This document shows, piece by piece, positions 43,227 through 51,205 of a DNA stretch of 64,000 nt (its first letter is position 1; each line of letters opens with the position of its first letter). The stretch comes from JANQOH01 sp965201155 (lineage in GTDB: Bacteria > Pseudomonadota > Alphaproteobacteria > UBA7887). The position numbers were made by a program, and so were the translations under genes. Under the pieces are notes generated by a model. It was given only the letters and a program-made list of their open reading frames with translations, did not search any database and was not told where the DNA came from. The stretch lies in assembly GCA_965201155.1 (NCBI GenBank), contig OZ241752.1, positions 2,728,001 through 2,792,000 of the forward strand. The letters run 5' to 3'.

Positions 43227-43835
43227 GTGACTCCCTTGTTAGTTCGCAGTCTCGCTGTGATCGCATGCATCGCCGCCGCGGCCGCCATTGCGCTGGCCCT
43301 GGCCTGGCGCGCCGCGCCGGTGGAAGAGGCTGCGGCGGAGCGGCGCGTACCGATCGGCGGGCCGTTCATGCTGGTAGACGGCGCGGGACAGGTTCGCGAC
43401 GACGCAGAGTTTCGCGGCGCGCCCATGCTGGTTGCGTTCGGATATACGCATTGCCCTGATGTGTGTCCCACCACCTTGCAGACCATGGCCGATGCGCTCG
43501 ATGCTGTGGGGCCGCTTGCGGCAGACATACAGCCGCTCTTTATCACCGTCGACCCGGAGCGCGACACGCCGGAAGTCGTGGGCCGCTATGTCGATTATTT
43601 TCACCCGGCCATGATCGGGCTTACCGGCAGCGCGGAACAGGTAGCGGAGGCCGTGGCGGCGTATCGCGTTACCGCCCGCAAGGCGCCGCTGGAGGACGGT
43701 GAGTATTTGATGGACCACACGGCGCTGGTCTACCTGATGGGACCGGACGGCGCCTATGTCACGCATTTCAGTCATCAGTCCGGCAGTGAGGCGATGGCTG
43801 AAACCCTTGCGGCGTATCTTGAGAGGCATTCATGA
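43227..43835 (+). CDS. SCO1/SenC-family copper chaperone
   Basis: 202-residue membrane-anchored thioredoxin-fold protein. One N-terminal helix (about residues 6-28) anchors it, with the domain in the periplasm. Copper ligands Cys76 and Cys80 lie in THCPDVCPTTL and the third ligand, His164, in LMDHTALVY. It delivers copper to the CuA site of cytochrome c oxidase. It overlaps the PCu(A)C gene by four bases, and the pair forms a compact copper-delivery unit. Confidence 0.92.
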   Translation: MTPLLVRSLAVIACIAAAAAIALALAWRAAPVEEAAAERRVPIGGPFMLVDGAGQVRDDAEFRGAPMLVAFGYTHCPDVCPTTLQTMADALDAVGPLAADIQPLFITVDPERDTPEVVGRYVDYFHPAMIGLTGSAEQVAEAVAAYRVTARKAPLEDGEYLMDHTALVYLMGPDGAYVTHFSHQSGSEAMAETLAAYLERHS

Positions 43836-44296
43836 CACTTGCTGGCGGCATCCTTGCGGGGGCGGCATTTATGGCGGCGGGAGCGGCCCATGCGGCGGAT
43901 ATCGACGTGGAATCGGCGTGGGCGCGCGCCTCCGCGGGACCTGCCGCCAACGGCGCTGCATATGTGACCCTGGTCAATCACGGGTCGGCTACGGCGCTGG
44001 TTGCGGTGGAAACGGATGTTGCGCGCCGGGCGGAGCTGCATACGCACATCATGGACGGCGACCTGATGAAAATGCGTCCCGTGGCTATGGTGGATCTACC
44101 GGCCGGGGAACGTGTTGTCTTCAAGCCCGGAGGATTGCATGTGATGCTCATGGGGTTGATCGCGCCGCTTCGGGAAGGTGACTCGTTTTCGCTTGTGCTG
44201 CGGCTTGCGGATGGGGATGCGCGAACCGCCGAGGTTGCGATCGGGAGCGCGGCGGCTGCCGAGGCGCCGGAGCACGCGCAACGGCACGGGCATTGA
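43832..44296 (+). CDS. PCu(A)C-type periplasmic copper chaperone
   Basis: 154 residues with a signal peptide ending near AHAAD. The mature domain starts IDVESAWARASAGPAANGAAY. Copper is held by a His/Met set: ELHTHIMDGDLMKMRPV and GLHVMLMGL. It passes Cu(I) to SCO1 or directly to the CuA centre. The His-rich end (EHAQRHGH) may add a metal site. It overlaps both neighbours, including the TTG start of the next gene. Confidence 0.92.
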   Translation: MTLAGGILAGAAFMAAGAAHAADIDVESAWARASAGPAANGAAYVTLVNHGSATALVAVETDVARRAELHTHIMDGDLMKMRPVAMVDLPAGERVVFKPGGLHVMLMGLIAPLREGDSFSLVLRLADGDARTAEVAIGSAAAAEAPEHAQRHGH

Positions 44297-44964
44297 ACGA
44301 CACTGCGCCTCCCGTGCGCGTGCGCCGGTCTGCGCGCGCGCGCCGAATGCGCATTCGCATCGATCCCGTGCGGGGCGAGGTTGAACTGGTGCTGCCGAAC
44401 GGAGCGGCGCAGGAGGACGGCGAACGGTTCCTCGTGCAGCAGCAGGACTGGATCGACCGCGAGCTTGCTGCACTGAAGCCGCGCAGGCCTTTCATTGATG
44501 GCGCGCGAGTGCCGGTGCTGGGCCGGGATATCACCATTTCCCATCGTTCGGGACCCGGTGAGGCGCATCTGGAGGGGAACCGTCTGATTGTTGGCGGGGC
44601 GGCGGATCACTTGTCGTGGCAGGTGACTGTGTGGTTGTCCGAACAAGCGGGACAGGCGCTGCGCGAGGCGGCGTTGCGGCATGCGGAGGCGCTGCGCGTG
44701 CGTTTCGCCAGGATTCGCATCAACGATCCGAGAAGCCGCTGGGGAAGCTGTTCGTCGCGCGGGACGCTGTCATTCTCGTGGCGGCTGGTAATGGCGCCTG
44801 AGCGTGTGCTGAATTATGTGGCAGCGCATGAGGTGGCGCATCTGCGCGAGGCGAACCACAGCGAGCGCTTCTGGCAGTTGGTCGAGATGCTTGATCCGGC
44901 TTATCGACCCGCCCGCGCGTGGCTCAAGCGGCACGGCAATGAGCTTCATCGTTATGGCGCATGA
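44293..44964 (+). CDS. YgjP-like (DUF45) M48-type metallopeptidase
   Basis: 223-residue cytoplasmic protein with zinc motif HEVAHLREANHSERFW: His179, Glu180, His183, with His189 downstream. The preceding SRWGSCSSRGTLSFSWRL is a hallmark of the family. The start is TTG 44293, overlapping the PCu(A)C stop; the N-terminus VRVRRSARARRMRIRID matches the family, so this rare start is favoured. Substrates are unknown. The 3' end overlaps the converging PBP1A gene by 13 bases. Confidence 0.85.
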   Translation: MNDTAPPVRVRRSARARRMRIRIDPVRGEVELVLPNGAAQEDGERFLVQQQDWIDRELAALKPRRPFIDGARVPVLGRDITISHRSGPGEAHLEGNRLIVGGAADHLSWQVTVWLSEQAGQALREAALRHAEALRVRFARIRINDPRSRWGSCSSRGTLSFSWRLVMAPERVLNYVAAHEVAHLREANHSERFWQLVEMLDPAYRPARAWLKRHGNELHRYGA

Positions 44965-46886
44965 CGGGTCATGAAGTCGCGCCATAGCTCGGCCGGGACG
45001 GTGCCGCCGGTTACGTCGTTCATGGGCCGTGCGTCATCATGCCCGACCCAGACACCGGCGATCAGACCGGGTCGGTAGCCGACGAACCAGGCATCCCGCG
45101 AATCCTGACTGGTGCCCGTCTTGCCGGCGGCAATTGCGGTTTCCAGCGCGGCGCGCCGGCCGGTACCCTCCGCCACCACGGCTTTCAACATGCGGTCGAG
45201 GTCCCGCGCAACGCGCGGCGATATCACCTGGCCCGGACCCGAACCGGCGCGCCGGTAGAGAACCTCACCGGCGCGGTTGCGGATTTCGCTTATGCCCCAC
45301 GGGATTGCACCGCGCCCGCCATTGGCAGGGGCGGCGTATGCCGAGGTGAGTTCAAGCAGCGTGACTTCGCTGGTCCCGAGGACGAGGCTGGGGCCGGCGG
45401 GGAGAACGGCGCCGATGCCGAGGCGGCGCGCCATTCTGCGCACCGCCTCGCGGCCCAGGCGTTCCCCGATCTGCACGGCGACGCTGTTGCTGGAATACGC
45501 GAACGCCTCGGTCAGGGAGATAGGGCCGCGGTAGCGGCCGCCATAGTTTCGCGGGCGCCATGAACCGACGGAGACCGGAGAATCGTCCCATATGCCGTCC
45601 GGCGCCCAGCCTTCGGCCAGAGCGGCGGCGAACACGGCGAGCTTGAATGTGGAGCCGGGTTGCCGCTGCGCCTGGACGGCGCGGTTGAACTGGCTCCGGG
45701 CGTAGGAGCGGCCGCCGACCATCGCGCGGACGGCACCGTCCGGGGTGATTGCGGCAAGCGCCGCCTGCCCGGGGTGGCGGGCCGCGGCGACGGCCTGTTC
45801 GGCGGCAGTCTGGGCGGCGATGTCGAGTGTGGTGCGCACGATCAGGTCATCACGCGGCGGCCCGACAAAGCTGCTGACCTGATCAGCAACCCAGTCCACG
45901 AAATAGCGCGCATTGCCGCTATTGCCGGCGTCGTTCACGGTGACCGGTGCGGCTTTCGCCGCGACCGCCTGCGCCGGGTCCAGACGGCCTGCGGACACCA
46001 TGGCGTCAAGCACGACGGCGGTGCGGTCGCGCGCGGCCTGGAGATTGCGGGTGGGTGCGTAACGGCTGGGTGCCTTTGGCAGCCCGGCAAGCATGGCGGC
46101 CTCGGGGAGTGTCAGGCGGCGCGCGGACTTGCCGAAATAGCGCCGGGCGGCCGCCTCCACACCGAAACAGCGGGCCCCCAAATAGACGCGGTTGAGGTAG
46201 ATTCCGAGCAGCGTGTCCTTGGCGTATCGGCGTTCGAGCCACAGTGCCAGAAGCGCTTCCTGAACCTTGCGCCGCAGGGTGCGTTCGGGTGTGAGGAACA
46301 CGTTCTTGGCGATTTGCTGGGTGAGGGTCGAGCCGCCCTGCACGACTCGGCCGGAGGCGAGGTTGATGATGGCGGCGCGCGCCAGCCCCCAGATATCGAT
46401 GCCGAAATGGCTGTAGAAGCGGCGGTCTTCGATGGACACCACGGCGTCGATGAGGGTTTCCGGCAATTCCTCCACCGGAATATAGGCGCCGTAAACTTCG
46501 CCGAAATTGGCGAGGACGGCACCGTCATCGGCGGTGACAGTTATGCCCGGTCGGCGCGGCTCGGCGATCACGCGGTCTATGTCGGGCAGGCCGACAGCCA
46601 ATATGCCGACGGTTCCGACGAGCAGGACGAGCCCCCATACGCCGGCGACGACCGCGAAATAAACCAAGCGGCGCAACAGACGCCGCGGGGTAAGGCGGGG
46701 CCGCTGGCGCGCGGTGCTGCGGGGCGCTGCACGAGAGCGCGGCCTGCGCTGCGTCTGCGCTGGTCGGGGTGATGCCTTGCGCGGCTTCTTTGCGGCGGGT
46801 TTTGCGGCGCGTTGTGGCGTGCGGCCGCGACCGGGTTTGGCGGGTTTGTTCGCAGGCCCTTTCCCCGGGCGCCCGCGTTTGGCCAT
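44952..46886 (-). CDS. Class A penicillin-binding protein (PBP1A family)
   Basis: 644-residue bifunctional peptidoglycan synthase. A basic Lys/Arg/Pro/Ala-rich cytoplasmic tail of about 65 residues precedes one transmembrane helix near residues 75-98. The glycosyltransferase domain has EDRRFYSHFGID and QGGSTLTQQIAKN plus RRKVQEALLALWLER. The transpeptidase domain has SxxK in RQPGSTFKLAV, SSN in AYSSNSVAVQ and KTGT in AGKTGTSQDSRDAW. The tail is short compared with PBP1A proteins that carry an OB insert. Confidence 0.92.
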   Translation of the reverse strand: MAKRGRPGKGPANKPAKPGRGRTPQRAAKPAAKKPRKASPRPAQTQRRPRSRAAPRSTARQRPRLTPRRLLRRLVYFAVVAGVWGLVLLVGTVGILAVGLPDIDRVIAEPRRPGITVTADDGAVLANFGEVYGAYIPVEELPETLIDAVVSIEDRRFYSHFGIDIWGLARAAIINLASGRVVQGGSTLTQQIAKNVFLTPERTLRRKVQEALLALWLERRYAKDTLLGIYLNRVYLGARCFGVEAAARRYFGKSARRLTLPEAAMLAGLPKAPSRYAPTRNLQAARDRTAVVLDAMVSAGRLDPAQAVAAKAAPVTVNDAGNSGNARYFVDWVADQVSSFVGPPRDDLIVRTTLDIAAQTAAEQAVAAARHPGQAALAAITPDGAVRAMVGGRSYARSQFNRAVQAQRQPGSTFKLAVFAAALAEGWAPDGIWDDSPVSVGSWRPRNYGGRYRGPISLTEAFAYSSNSVAVQIGERLGREAVRRMARRLGIGAVLPAGPSLVLGTSEVTLLELTSAYAAPANGGRGAIPWGISEIRNRAGEVLYRRAGSGPGQVISPRVARDLDRMLKAVVAEGTGRRAALETAIAAGKTGTSQDSRDAWFVGYRPGLIAGVWVGHDDARPMNDVTGGTVPAELWRDFMTRHAP

Positions 46887-46927
46887 GGCGAGCGCCTAGG
46901 GGATGATGAGGGGGCGTTGGCGGTGCA

Positions 46928-47338
46928 TCAGAGAAACAGCAGGCCGCCGCCGTTTTCGGCGTCGTTGATGAAGGTGACCAGTCCGGCCACTGTAATATCG
47001 AGATCGTCACGCAGTGATTCCGGTGCGGCGTCAATGGCGCGGAGACCCATTTCGCAAACAAGGAAGCGAACGCCGAGAGCGGCGCAGGATTCCATCAGTT
47101 CGTCGAATCCGGCGATGCCGCGCGCGCGCAGTTTCGAGTCGGCGTGAGCGCCGGAGAGTGTGCGCCAGCCGGGCGCGCCGTCTTCGCCGGGAGCGAACAG
47201 CGCGCGGGCGCCGCCCATGGTGAAGAACAATGTCGCCGGGCGGTCGACTGCCGCGGCCGCTGCTGCCGCGGCGAGGGCGTAGTGGACTTTCGCATAATCA
47301 TCCGAGAAGACGATCAGCGATAATTTGCCGAGCGGCAT
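46928..47338 (-). CDS. DsrE/DsrF-like family protein
   Basis: 136-residue cytoplasmic protein. LSLIVFSDDYAKVHYALAAA, RPATLFFTMGGARAL and FLVCEMGLRAIDA outline the DsrE fold, the last with the conserved cysteine position used for sulfur carriage in some members. ATG 47338 gives the normal domain length. It directly follows the MoeB/ThiF-like gene (10-base gap), suggesting both serve sulfur transfer. Confidence 0.78.
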   Translation of the reverse strand: MPLGKLSLIVFSDDYAKVHYALAAAAAAAAVDRPATLFFTMGGARALFAPGEDGAPGWRTLSGAHADSKLRARGIAGFDELMESCAALGVRFLVCEMGLRAIDAAPESLRDDLDITVAGLVTFINDAENGGGLLFL

Positions 47339-47348
47339 GGCGCGGCGC

Positions 47349-48143
47349 TCACGCGGCGTGCTGCGACAGGTCGCGGATGCGTCCGCCGGCGCTGCACAAT
47401 TGGCATTCCGGGTCGGGGCGCACACGTATGGAGCGAAAACGGCTGGAGAGGCCGTCATAGATCAAGAGCCTCCCGGAAAGGCTGTCACCGATTTCCAGGA
47501 GCTCCTTGATGACTTCGACGGCTTGCAGCGTGCCCATGACGCCGGCGAGCGCGCCGAGTACGCCGCCTTCCGAACAGGTGGGCACGAGACCGGCCGGCGG
47601 CGGCGCCGGGAAAATGCAGCGATAGCAGGGGTGCGGGGCGCCGAGATGGGCCTTGAACGTGGCCAACTGCCCCTCGAAGCGCAGGATTGCTGCGGAAACG
47701 AGTGTTTTCTCCGCCAGGTAGGCGGCGTCGTTGACCAGGAAGCGGGTAGCAAAATTGTCGCTGCCATCGACGACAAGGTCGTAATCCGCGATGAGGGAGG
47801 CGGCATTGGCGGCGGTGAAGCGGACGCGGTGGGGGATGAGCCTCACATCGGGGTTGATCGAGGCAACGGCTGTCCGGGCGCTGTCGGCCTTGGCGGCGCC
47901 GATGCGTTCCTGGGTATGGATGATCTGGCGCTGCAGGTTGGAGAGGTCCACCGTGTCATCATCGACAACGCCTATCTCGCCGACGCCGGCGGCGGCGAGA
48001 TATAGCACGCAGGGGGAGCCGAGGCCGCCCGCGCCGATGACAAGCACGCGCGACTGCAGCAGCGCCGCCTGTCCCGTGCCGCCAACTTCGGGAAGGACAA
48101 TATGCCGGGCGTAACGCTCGACCTGTTCGTCGCTGAATTCCAT
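47349..48143 (-). CDS. moeB: MoeB/ThiF-family adenylyltransferase
   Basis: 264-residue E1-like enzyme that adenylates the C-terminal glycine of a ubiquitin-like sulfur carrier (MoaD or ThiS). Nucleotide motif VIGAGGLGSPCVLYLAAAG, then DLSNLQRQIIH, and the zinc-binding pairs CYRC and CQLC. PTCSEGGVLGALAGVMG carries the Cys that can bond to the carrier. No C-terminal rhodanese domain. MoeB versus ThiF cannot be separated from this alone. It starts seven bases after ilvB. Confidence 0.85.
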   Translation of the reverse strand: MEFSDEQVERYARHIVLPEVGGTGQAALLQSRVLVIGAGGLGSPCVLYLAAAGVGEIGVVDDDTVDLSNLQRQIIHTQERIGAAKADSARTAVASINPDVRLIPHRVRFTAANAASLIADYDLVVDGSDNFATRFLVNDAAYLAEKTLVSAAILRFEGQLATFKAHLGAPHPCYRCIFPAPPPAGLVPTCSEGGVLGALAGVMGTLQAVEVIKELLEIGDSLSGRLLIYDGLSSRFRSIRVRPDPECQLCSAGGRIRDLSQHAA

Positions 48144-48150
48144 GTGCCGC

Positions 48151-49899
48151 CTAAACCAGCACCATGCCTTCTTCGGTGCGCGTCGGCACGGCATCGCCGG
48201 AAGACAGTTTCATTTCGTGATGGGCGGCGCCGGCGGGGATCATGGGGAAGACGTTTTCCATCTTGTCCACGCAGATGTCGGCCAGCACGGGGCCGTCATG
48301 GGCGATCATGCGTTCGATGGTTCCGTCCACCTCGTCGGGGCGGGTGGCGCGCAGGCCGAGCCAGCCAAAGCTTTCGGCAAGGGCAGCGAAGTCGGGCAGG
48401 GAATCGGTATAGCTTTCAGCATAGCGCCCGCCATGAAAGAATTCCTGCCACTGGCGCACCATGCCGAGATATTCGTTATTGAGGATGAATATCTTGACCG
48501 GCAGGCGGTATTGGGCGGCGGTCGACATTTCCTGCATGTTCATGAGGAACGAGGCTTCGCCGGCCACGTCGATGACCAGGGCGTCGGGATGTGCGACCTG
48601 CACGCCGAGTGCGGCAGGGAAGCCATAGCCCATGGTGCCAAGGCCGCCGGAGGTCATCCAGCGCATGGGTTCCTCGATCTTGAGGAACTGCGCCGCCCAC
48701 ATCTGGTGCTGCCCCACCTCGGTGGTGAAACAGACCTTGCGTCCAGCGGTCAACGCCTGGAGCCTTTCGAGAGCGTATTGCGGTTTTATGCTGGTCTCGC
48801 TTGCTTCGTAACGGAGGCAATCGACAGCGCGCCAATTTGCGATTTGCTGCCACCAGGCGGCCAGCGCGGTGCGGTCCGGCGTGCAGGCGCGGCGTTTCCA
48901 CTCGGCCAGGATGGCCGCCAGGGTCTCGCCGGCATCGCCGACGAGGGGGATGTCGACGCGGACATTCTTGTTGATCGACGACGGGTCGATGTCGATGTGG
49001 ATCTTGGTCGAATTCGGTGAAAAATCGGCGAGGCGTCCGGTAACCCGGTCATCAAAGCGGGAGCCGACCGCGAACATCACATCGCAGTCGTGCATCGCCA
49101 TGTTGGACTCATAGGTGCCGTGCATTCCGACCATGCCGAGCGCGAGCGGATCGGTGGTGGGGAAGGCGCCGAGTCCCATCAAGGTCTGTGTCACCGGGAA
49201 TTTGGCCGCGCGGGCGAACTCGCGCAGGTGGCGGACGGCGGCGGGGCCGGAATTGATCACACCGCCGCCGACATAGATGAGGGGGCGCTTCGCCCCGGCA
49301 AGCGCAACTGCGGCGTCGGTAATGTCCTGCGCCGCCGGCATGCGCCGGGGGCGGTAGGTCTTGTGGCTGACGGCGCCGGTGGGCGTGTACTCGCACTGGT
49401 CGTTCACGACATCCTTGGGCAGGTCGACGACGACAGGGCCGGGGCGGCCGGCGCGCGCCACGTAGAATGCCTCGGCGAGGATACGGGACAGGTCGCGCAC
49501 ATCCTTTACGAGGTAGTTGTGCTTGGTGCAGGCGCGGGTGATGCCGACGGTATCGGCTTCCTGAAAGGCGTCATTGCCGATGAGGTGGGTCGGCACCTGG
49601 CCGGTGAGGCAGACGACGGGGATGGAGTCCATGAAAGCGTCGGTCAGCCCGGTCACGGCGTTGGTGGCGCCGGGGCCGGAAGTGACGAGGACGCAGCCGG
49701 TGCGGCCGGTGGAGCGGGCATAACCTTCGGCCGCATGTACGGCGGCCTGTTCGTGGCGGACAAGGATATGGCGCAGCCGGTTTTGCTGGAACAGCGAGTC
49801 GTAAATGGGCAGGACGGCGCCGCCGGGATATCCGAACACGACTTCGACGCCCTGATCGACCAGGGACCGGATGACGATTTCACTGCCTTGAACGCTCAT
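48151..49899 (-). CDS. ilvB: Acetolactate synthase, large subunit
   Basis: 582-residue thiamine-diphosphate enzyme making acetolactate or acetohydroxybutyrate for branched-chain amino acids. Motifs: FGYPGGAVLPIYDSL, the catalytic Glu in LVRHEQAAVHAAEGYAR, SGPGATNAVTGL, GLGTMGYGFPAALGVQ, and the ThDP/metal region starting VIDVAGEASFLMNMQEM, where the usual GDGSF reads AGEASF. ATG 49899 has GGAG at correct spacing. The regulatory subunit gene ilvN, usually next, is absent; a MoeB/ThiF gene follows instead. Confidence 0.92.
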   Translation of the reverse strand: MSVQGSEIVIRSLVDQGVEVVFGYPGGAVLPIYDSLFQQNRLRHILVRHEQAAVHAAEGYARSTGRTGCVLVTSGPGATNAVTGLTDAFMDSIPVVCLTGQVPTHLIGNDAFQEADTVGITRACTKHNYLVKDVRDLSRILAEAFYVARAGRPGPVVVDLPKDVVNDQCEYTPTGAVSHKTYRPRRMPAAQDITDAAVALAGAKRPLIYVGGGVINSGPAAVRHLREFARAAKFPVTQTLMGLGAFPTTDPLALGMVGMHGTYESNMAMHDCDVMFAVGSRFDDRVTGRLADFSPNSTKIHIDIDPSSINKNVRVDIPLVGDAGETLAAILAEWKRRACTPDRTALAAWWQQIANWRAVDCLRYEASETSIKPQYALERLQALTAGRKVCFTTEVGQHQMWAAQFLKIEEPMRWMTSGGLGTMGYGFPAALGVQVAHPDALVIDVAGEASFLMNMQEMSTAAQYRLPVKIFILNNEYLGMVRQWQEFFHGGRYAESYTDSLPDFAALAESFGWLGLRATRPDEVDGTIERMIAHDGPVLADICVDKMENVFPMIPAGAAHHEMKLSSGDAVPTRTEEGMVLV

Positions 49900-49937
49900 T
49901 CCATTCTCCGTTTGCGCGGGTGCGCCCTGCGGCAAAG

Positions 49938-50075
49938 CTAGGTGCAGCGACTCGTTCGGTCAACGTAACAGCCGTGCTTGCCCGACATCTTCCTGCGACG
50001 ACACATGGGGTACGCGCGTCGTGCCGCCCAGTCCTGCCTGCGCTTCGTACGCCGGAGGGTATTCTTGTTCGTCAT
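49938..50075 (-). other. Possible 45-residue basic micro-protein upstream of ilvB
   Basis: An ATG (50075) to TAG frame of 45 codons, co-directional with ilvB and ending 39 bases before it. The product is very basic with three cysteines (YPMCRRRKMSGKHGCY). It lacks a clear Shine-Dalgarno sequence. A second frame on the same strand (50202-49960, 80 codons) overlaps it; at most one can be real. It shows no run of Ile, Leu or Val codons, so it is not an obvious attenuator leader peptide. Confidence 0.2.
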
Positions 50076-50283
50076 GCCCAGAGGCAGGACAGGGGTACCA
50101 CTGCCAATCTGTCACCGAATGGCACGAAGTGGGCACTGTCACAAAGAACGACGCTGCAGGCGAAACGCTCTCCACTCCCTGCAGATTGATGCCGCACAGC
50201 ATGATAATTGGGAGTCAATGAACTGGCGATTGGTAGTGGTCAAGTTGTTGACTGGTAATCACCGGGGAGTTGGTGCGGGGTGA
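50076..50283. other. Non-coding region between ilvB and the SAM hydrolase gene
   Basis: Part of the roughly 400-base divergent gap between ilvB and the SAM hydrolase gene. Promoters for both must lie here. I found no convincing hexamers. CTGCAG repeats occur near 50155 and 50180. Nothing else is supportable. Confidence 0.3.
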
Positions 50284-50298
50284 GGTGGAGGCGTTGTC

Positions 50299-51030
50299 GT
50301 GATCGTGATGTTTACCGATTTCGGGGTTTCGGGGCCTTATGCAGGGCAGATGAAGGCGGTGCTGGCCGCGGCGGCGCCGGGGGTTCCCCTGATTGATCTG
50401 ATGCACGATGCGCCGATGTTTCGACCGTGCGCCGCGGCGTATCTGCTGGCGGCGCTGGTTGCGGCGCTCCCGCCCGGCGGGGTGGTGCTGGGAGTGGTGG
50501 ACCCCGGGGTGGGCCGGGCGGACCGCAGGCCGGTGTCGGTGCGCGCCGGCGGGCGCTGGTTTGTCGGGCCGGATAACGGGTTGTTTGCCATAGCGGCGCG
50601 ACGGGCGGGCGGCGGGGAGTGGCGGGAGATCGTCTGGCGCCCGCAGCATTTGTCGAGCAGTTTTCACGGACGCGACCTTTTTGCGCCGGTGGCGGCGCGC
50701 CTTGCGGCGGGCGGGGCTGTGGAAGGGCGGCGGCGGGATGCAAGGGCGGCGGTGGGCGCGGACTGGCCGGATGATTGCCCGGAGGTGGTTTATATCGACC
50801 ATTACGGAAATGCGATCACCGGCATTCGAGCGAGCGTTCCGGGGGACAATGCGGAATTGTCCGCGGCGGGTGTTGCGGTGCGCCGGGCGCGGGTTTTCTC
50901 CGAGGCGCCGCCGGGTGAAGTGGTCTGGTACGAGAATTCGTCGGGGCTTGCGGAAATATCGATGAACGAGGCGAATGCGGCGCAGGCCCTGGGTCTCAGG
51001 GTCGGGTCGCCGGTCTCGATCGTGCTGTGA
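50299..51030 (+). CDS. SAM hydrolase (SAM hydroxide adenosyltransferase, DUF62)
   Basis: 243-residue member of the fluorinase/chlorinase/SAM-hydrolase family, which splits S-adenosylmethionine to adenosine and methionine using water. The N-terminus MFTDFGVSGPYAGQMKAVL has the conserved Asp, VDPGVGRADRRPV is the second motif, and GPDNGLFAIAAR and FHGRDLFAPVAARL follow. The C-terminal barrel shows YIDHYGNAITG. Halogenase-specific loops are not evident, so hydrolysis is favoured. GTG 50299 is preceded by GGTGGAGG. Confidence 0.88.
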   Translation: MIVMFTDFGVSGPYAGQMKAVLAAAAPGVPLIDLMHDAPMFRPCAAAYLLAALVAALPPGGVVLGVVDPGVGRADRRPVSVRAGGRWFVGPDNGLFAIAARRAGGGEWREIVWRPQHLSSSFHGRDLFAPVAARLAAGGAVEGRRRDARAAVGADWPDDCPEVVYIDHYGNAITGIRASVPGDNAELSAAGVAVRRARVFSEAPPGEVVWYENSSGLAEISMNEANAAQALGLRVGSPVSIVL

Positions 51031-51064
51031 CGGCAGAAAATTGGCAGTCGGGCAGGTTCGGTGC

Positions 51065-51093
51065 TTGACCGCAGCCATATGGCTATAGACTAT
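51065..51093 (+). promoter_or_regulatory. Promoter for the PQQ alcohol dehydrogenase
   Basis: TTGACC (51065-51070), a 17-base spacer, then GACTAT (51088-51093). The start would be near 51100, with a leader of about 105 bases before the gene. Confidence 0.5.
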
Positions 51094-51205
51094 CGACCCC
51101 GGTGCGCTTGGCGAACGCGACGCTGGCTGTTCTCGCTATCGGCCGGTGTCTGCGGGAGCGGGCGTCCCTGCTCTGACTGAAGCAGAGAATGGGAGGAAGG
51201 AAGTC

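Noticed and set aside
45660..46772. 370-codon plus-strand frame opposite the PBP1A gene
   Set aside because: Shadow of a clearly real gene; no motif.
49899..50202. Attenuator peptide for ilvB
   Set aside because: No run of Ile, Val or Leu codons and no terminator/antiterminator hairpin pair before ilvB.
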